In this document: positions 61,953 to 64,000 of the stretch, piece after piece | Numbering within the stretch: the first letter of the stretch is position 1 | Layout of the letters: each line of letters opens with the position of its first letter | Assembly (NCBI GenBank): GCA_022496805.1 | Contig: CM040091.1 | Span: 22,062,336-22,126,335, forward strand | DNA length: 64,000 nucleotides | DNA from: Pohlia nutans | Lineage: Eukaryota; Streptophyta; Bryopsida; Bryales; Mniaceae | Reading direction: 5' to 3' | Translations under genes and position numbers: made by a program | Notes under the pieces: model-generated | What the model was told of the DNA's origin: nothing | Databases searched by the model: none | The model's input: the letters and a program-made list of their open reading frames with translations, nothing else

Positions 61953-62557
61953 GGGCCGCTTTACTCTATGGCCAAAGGTCGAGAGGCCGTCGATTTCCAC
62001 CAATCAAATTGCAATAAATCATGGGTTCGGCCTCTTGACCTTTCACACGAGAGGCCAAAGTCCAACGGCCGTCGCTCTCCAAAATGCTTACGTGGCAGTA
62101 CTTTTTGACCAAGGCGACGGCCTCTTGAAAGGAAGTTTGGGTTGAACGGGAATGGAAACCCAAACTATGGTTGAGAGGCCGTCGATTCTTTTTTTTAACC
62201 CTTAAACGACAATTCCTTTCCTGATACCACACCCAAAATCTCTTTTAAAATTCCATTTTAAGCATGATTATGTGTTTGATTTACTTTAGCGTTATTCTAA
62301 AGAAGTATAGATCTCTCTAAGGTGCTCAGTTTGGAATTTTAAAAACCCCATTTGGTGCAATGGTGTAGAAGTTATGAGAAAAATTCTCCCAAACTAAAAC
62401 CAAGCCCGTGGGGCTGGCATTGTCGTTTAAGGGTTAATAAATAATGAAAACCATATTTTATTGCCTATATTTAGTAGATTTTTTTGGACTCTCAACAGAG
62501 TTTGGACTCTCAATCCCATGGTCTCTCGACTTGGACGGCCATAGTGTGAAGCGGTCC
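61953..62557. mobile_element. Inverted-repeat MITE (Harbinger-like?) hosting a TTAA-MITE
   Basis: The ends GGGCCGCTTTACTCTATGGC and (inward from the right) GGACCGCTTCACACTATGGC are inverted copies flanked by TGA (61,950-61,952 and 62,558-62,560). The interior repeats GAGAGGCCGTCGA in both orientations. The 62,199-62,433 TTAA-MITE sits inside it. The 3 bp duplication and GGGCC start hint at PIF/Harbinger. Confidence 0.6.
62199..62433. mobile_element. TTAA-flanked MITE, piggyBac-like termini, best-preserved ends
   Basis: TTAA at 62,195-62,198 and 62,434-62,437 bounds 235 bp with a perfect inverted repeat of CCCTTAAACGACAAT at both ends. It is nested in the Harbinger-like MITE, so it is the younger insertion. 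Confidence 0.75.
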
Positions 62558-62799
62558 TGATTGTTAGCATCTAAAGTAAATTTTGTTATCTCTGCACCAA
62601 AAAGGGAGAGACTACGAAAACACTTCATTTCAGAAGTTACACTGAAAGATAGTAATAACAAGCCATAAAAATTAAATATGGGGTAAATATTTAGGCAGAG
62701 ACTACGTGACTATGCGCTTATTGGAAAACCATAATTGATGTGATCCACATTATTTTTAACCCACATTAAATACACCCACCCTACACAAGGTGAATAGTG

Positions 62800-63421
62800 T
62801 AGCACATGTTGTTTTTATCCCGCCCGCCCGCCCTGCCAGCTCCCGTCGCCTGCCCGTCTGCCCCCGTGCCAGCTCGGACGCCCCTCGCCGCTCGATGCAG
62901 GGGCCCAAATGGAGGGACCAGATCGCTCGATCCGCCGACAGCAACGACGCCGAGCAACGCGGGTCTGAATCGCTCTGTTTTCATTTCTGGGTAGGATTTT
63001 CTTAACTGGTAAATCCCCTGGAGAGGTACAAGATTTAGGGTTTCACGACTTTGTGTATGGCAAGCGAGGATTTCCTAAGTACCCGCTGCATCTGGAGCTT
63101 TTGGTAGAGCGGGAATTCTTTCTTGTTGTATTCTGTTGTAACCAACACGATTTCACAGCGCGCCTTGTTTCTCAGAATTTCTCTGTTTTCACCTTGGTGC
63201 CCATGCCCGTGGGAGGGGCGTCAATGCGTCATCTGTAGCCCTTTGTCAGCCGCGGTAGTCAACGCCTGCAATCCTCCGCCAATTCAATCCAAGCTTGGTC
63301 GCTCACGTTTTCTTCTTCTTCTTCTTCTTCTTCTTCTTCTTCTTCTGCTCTTTGTGCTCATGATCGCTGCGGAGCTCGGTTTGTAGGTTAAGTGCCGCCA
63401 TCATCGTGTGGAGCTCACACA
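62800..63421 (+). promoter_or_regulatory. Promoter/5' leader of CysRS gene, GC-rich with (TTC)n tract
   Basis: A GC-rich block (62,818-62,960) is followed by a pyrimidine (TTC)n run at 63,308-63,346, about 75 bp before the ATG, typical of plant 5' UTRs. The overlapping short frames here are unlikely to be genes. The exact transcription start is not visible. Confidence 0.5.
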
Positions 63422-64000
63422 ATGGCGCCTGCCTCGGATGCCGGCGTTCCGGGGAGAGGATTGGTGGTCAACAACTCGTTGTCCAAGGAGAAAGTGCCGT
63501 TCATCACCAAGGACGGATCCAGGAACGGTGAGTGGTTCGATTCATCACCAAGGACGGATCCCGTGGTTTAGGGTTTCAGGAAATTAGGGTTTAGGGTTCA
63601 GAACGTTGAGCGTGTGTTTTTTTGTGGCAGTGACGTGGTATATTTGCGGGCCGACTGTATACGACTCATCTCACGTGGGACACGCGAGGAATTATGTCAC
63701 GTTTGATATTATTCGACGGATACTCGAGGTATACTTTTGATTTTGAACGTGGTTTTTGTTCAGGTAGTCTCCACAGAGTATACTTCTCTGTCCCTCTGTC
63801 CCATATTAAGCTTCCTCAACCCTCAAAATAGAAGAAATAACTAGGAGTTTGAGCGAACATGAAGCTCATTATGGGACAAATAAGTTGTGCAATCAGGAAG
63901 CTTAACCCCTGAGCGCCCCAGCGCCCCAAACATGGCCTCCACAAAATGAAAGGTTGCCATACTTGACTCTTATAATCTTTTCAATGGTACGGTGAAATCA
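63422..64000 (+). CDS. Cysteinyl-tRNA synthetase, cytosolic type, first exons (partial)
   Basis: Exon 1 (63,422-63,527) starts at ATGGCG in good context. It joins exon 2 (63,631-63,728) by a phase 1 GT-AG intron, giving 68 residues so far. Exon 2 reads [20 protein letters not shown] then [13 protein letters not shown], the N-terminal Rossmann entry of class I cysteinyl-tRNA synthetase. It has the zinc-site cysteine (in YICGPT) and the HIGH-type motif HVGH. The enzyme charges tRNA-Cys with cysteine. The second intron starts at 63,729, carries MITE sequence and runs past the window. No targeting peptide is apparent, so a cytosolic enzyme is likely. Confidence 0.93.
63800..63905. mobile_element. 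Stowaway-like MITE (copy 2), interrupted in CysRS intron 2
   Basis: It starts TGTCCCATATTAAGCTTCCT and shares internal blocks with 29,811-29,966. Its right terminus reads AGGAAGCTTAA and stops at TTAA, where a TTAA-MITE begins. The remaining end would lie beyond the window. Confidence 0.55.
63906..64000. mobile_element. TTAA-type MITE, left end only
   Basis: TTAA (63,902-63,905) is followed by CCCCTGAGCGCCCCAGCG, similar to other TTAA-MITE starts. The right end is outside the window. Confidence 0.5.

Noticed and set aside
61765..62145. 126-residue plus-strand gene
   Set aside because: Its second half is the left part of a MITE; composition is not protein-like.
62781..63005. Small proline/alanine-rich ORFs upstream of CysRS as a separate gene or transit peptide
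   Set aside because: They overlap in several frames of a GC-rich block, and the CysRS ATG at 63,422 has a better context; more likely leader or promoter DNA.
1..64000. CRISPR array or prokaryotic operon
   Set aside because: No regularly spaced repeats with unique spacers; genes are intron-split and eukaryotic.

Overview
The window reads as nuclear DNA of a streptophyte plant (land plant or charophyte alga). Genes are split by GT-AG introns, GC-rich exons sit in AT-rich non-coding DNA, and the mobile elements are plant-typical: an L1-type LINE, a CACTA (En/Spm) element with tnp2 and TNPA-like genes, and many MITEs. No bacterial features (operons, Shine-Dalgarno sites, CRISPR) are seen. The species cannot be named from the sequence.

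Layout. About 0.8-3.4 kb (minus strand): a seven-exon gene with a C2H2 finger and a coiled-coil C-terminus, resembling SGS3/IDN2-type RNA-silencing proteins. 3.9-7.8 kb: tandem repeats, two Tourist-like MITEs and a tiny SINE-like retroposon with a (TATC)n tail. 8.8-13.1 kb (plus strand): a four-exon gene for a secreted protein with a helical N-terminal region and two tandem GH16 domains. The first GH16 domain has lost its catalytic residues and the second keeps them. Its introns hold hairpin-forming repeats. 13.2-33.5 kb: nested repeats, including a hAT-like element (17,214-24,950) split by a 7.2 kb LINE that has perfect target-site duplications. 33,550-54,010: a CACTA element of 20.5 kb with TAA duplications and two divergent genes, a decayed tnp2 transposase on the minus strand and a TNPA-like gene on the plus strand. 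54-62.6 kb: further MITEs and degenerate repeats. 63.4 kb to the end: the first exons of cytosolic cysteinyl-tRNA synthetase.

One theme recurs. At least nine repeats or repeat ends begin at TTAA with CCCYTAAA-like termini, the signature of piggyBac-like TTAA-targeting elements. They have diverse interiors and are nested in other repeats. One paralogous repeat copy in the window appears to give the unoccupied TTAA site.

The host genes that can be supported are the SGS3-like gene, the tandem GH16 gene and the CysRS start. Most of the rest is transposon-derived. Every premature stop noted in the LINE and CACTA coding regions is of a type that one C-to-T change could create, which fits decay of methylated DNA.
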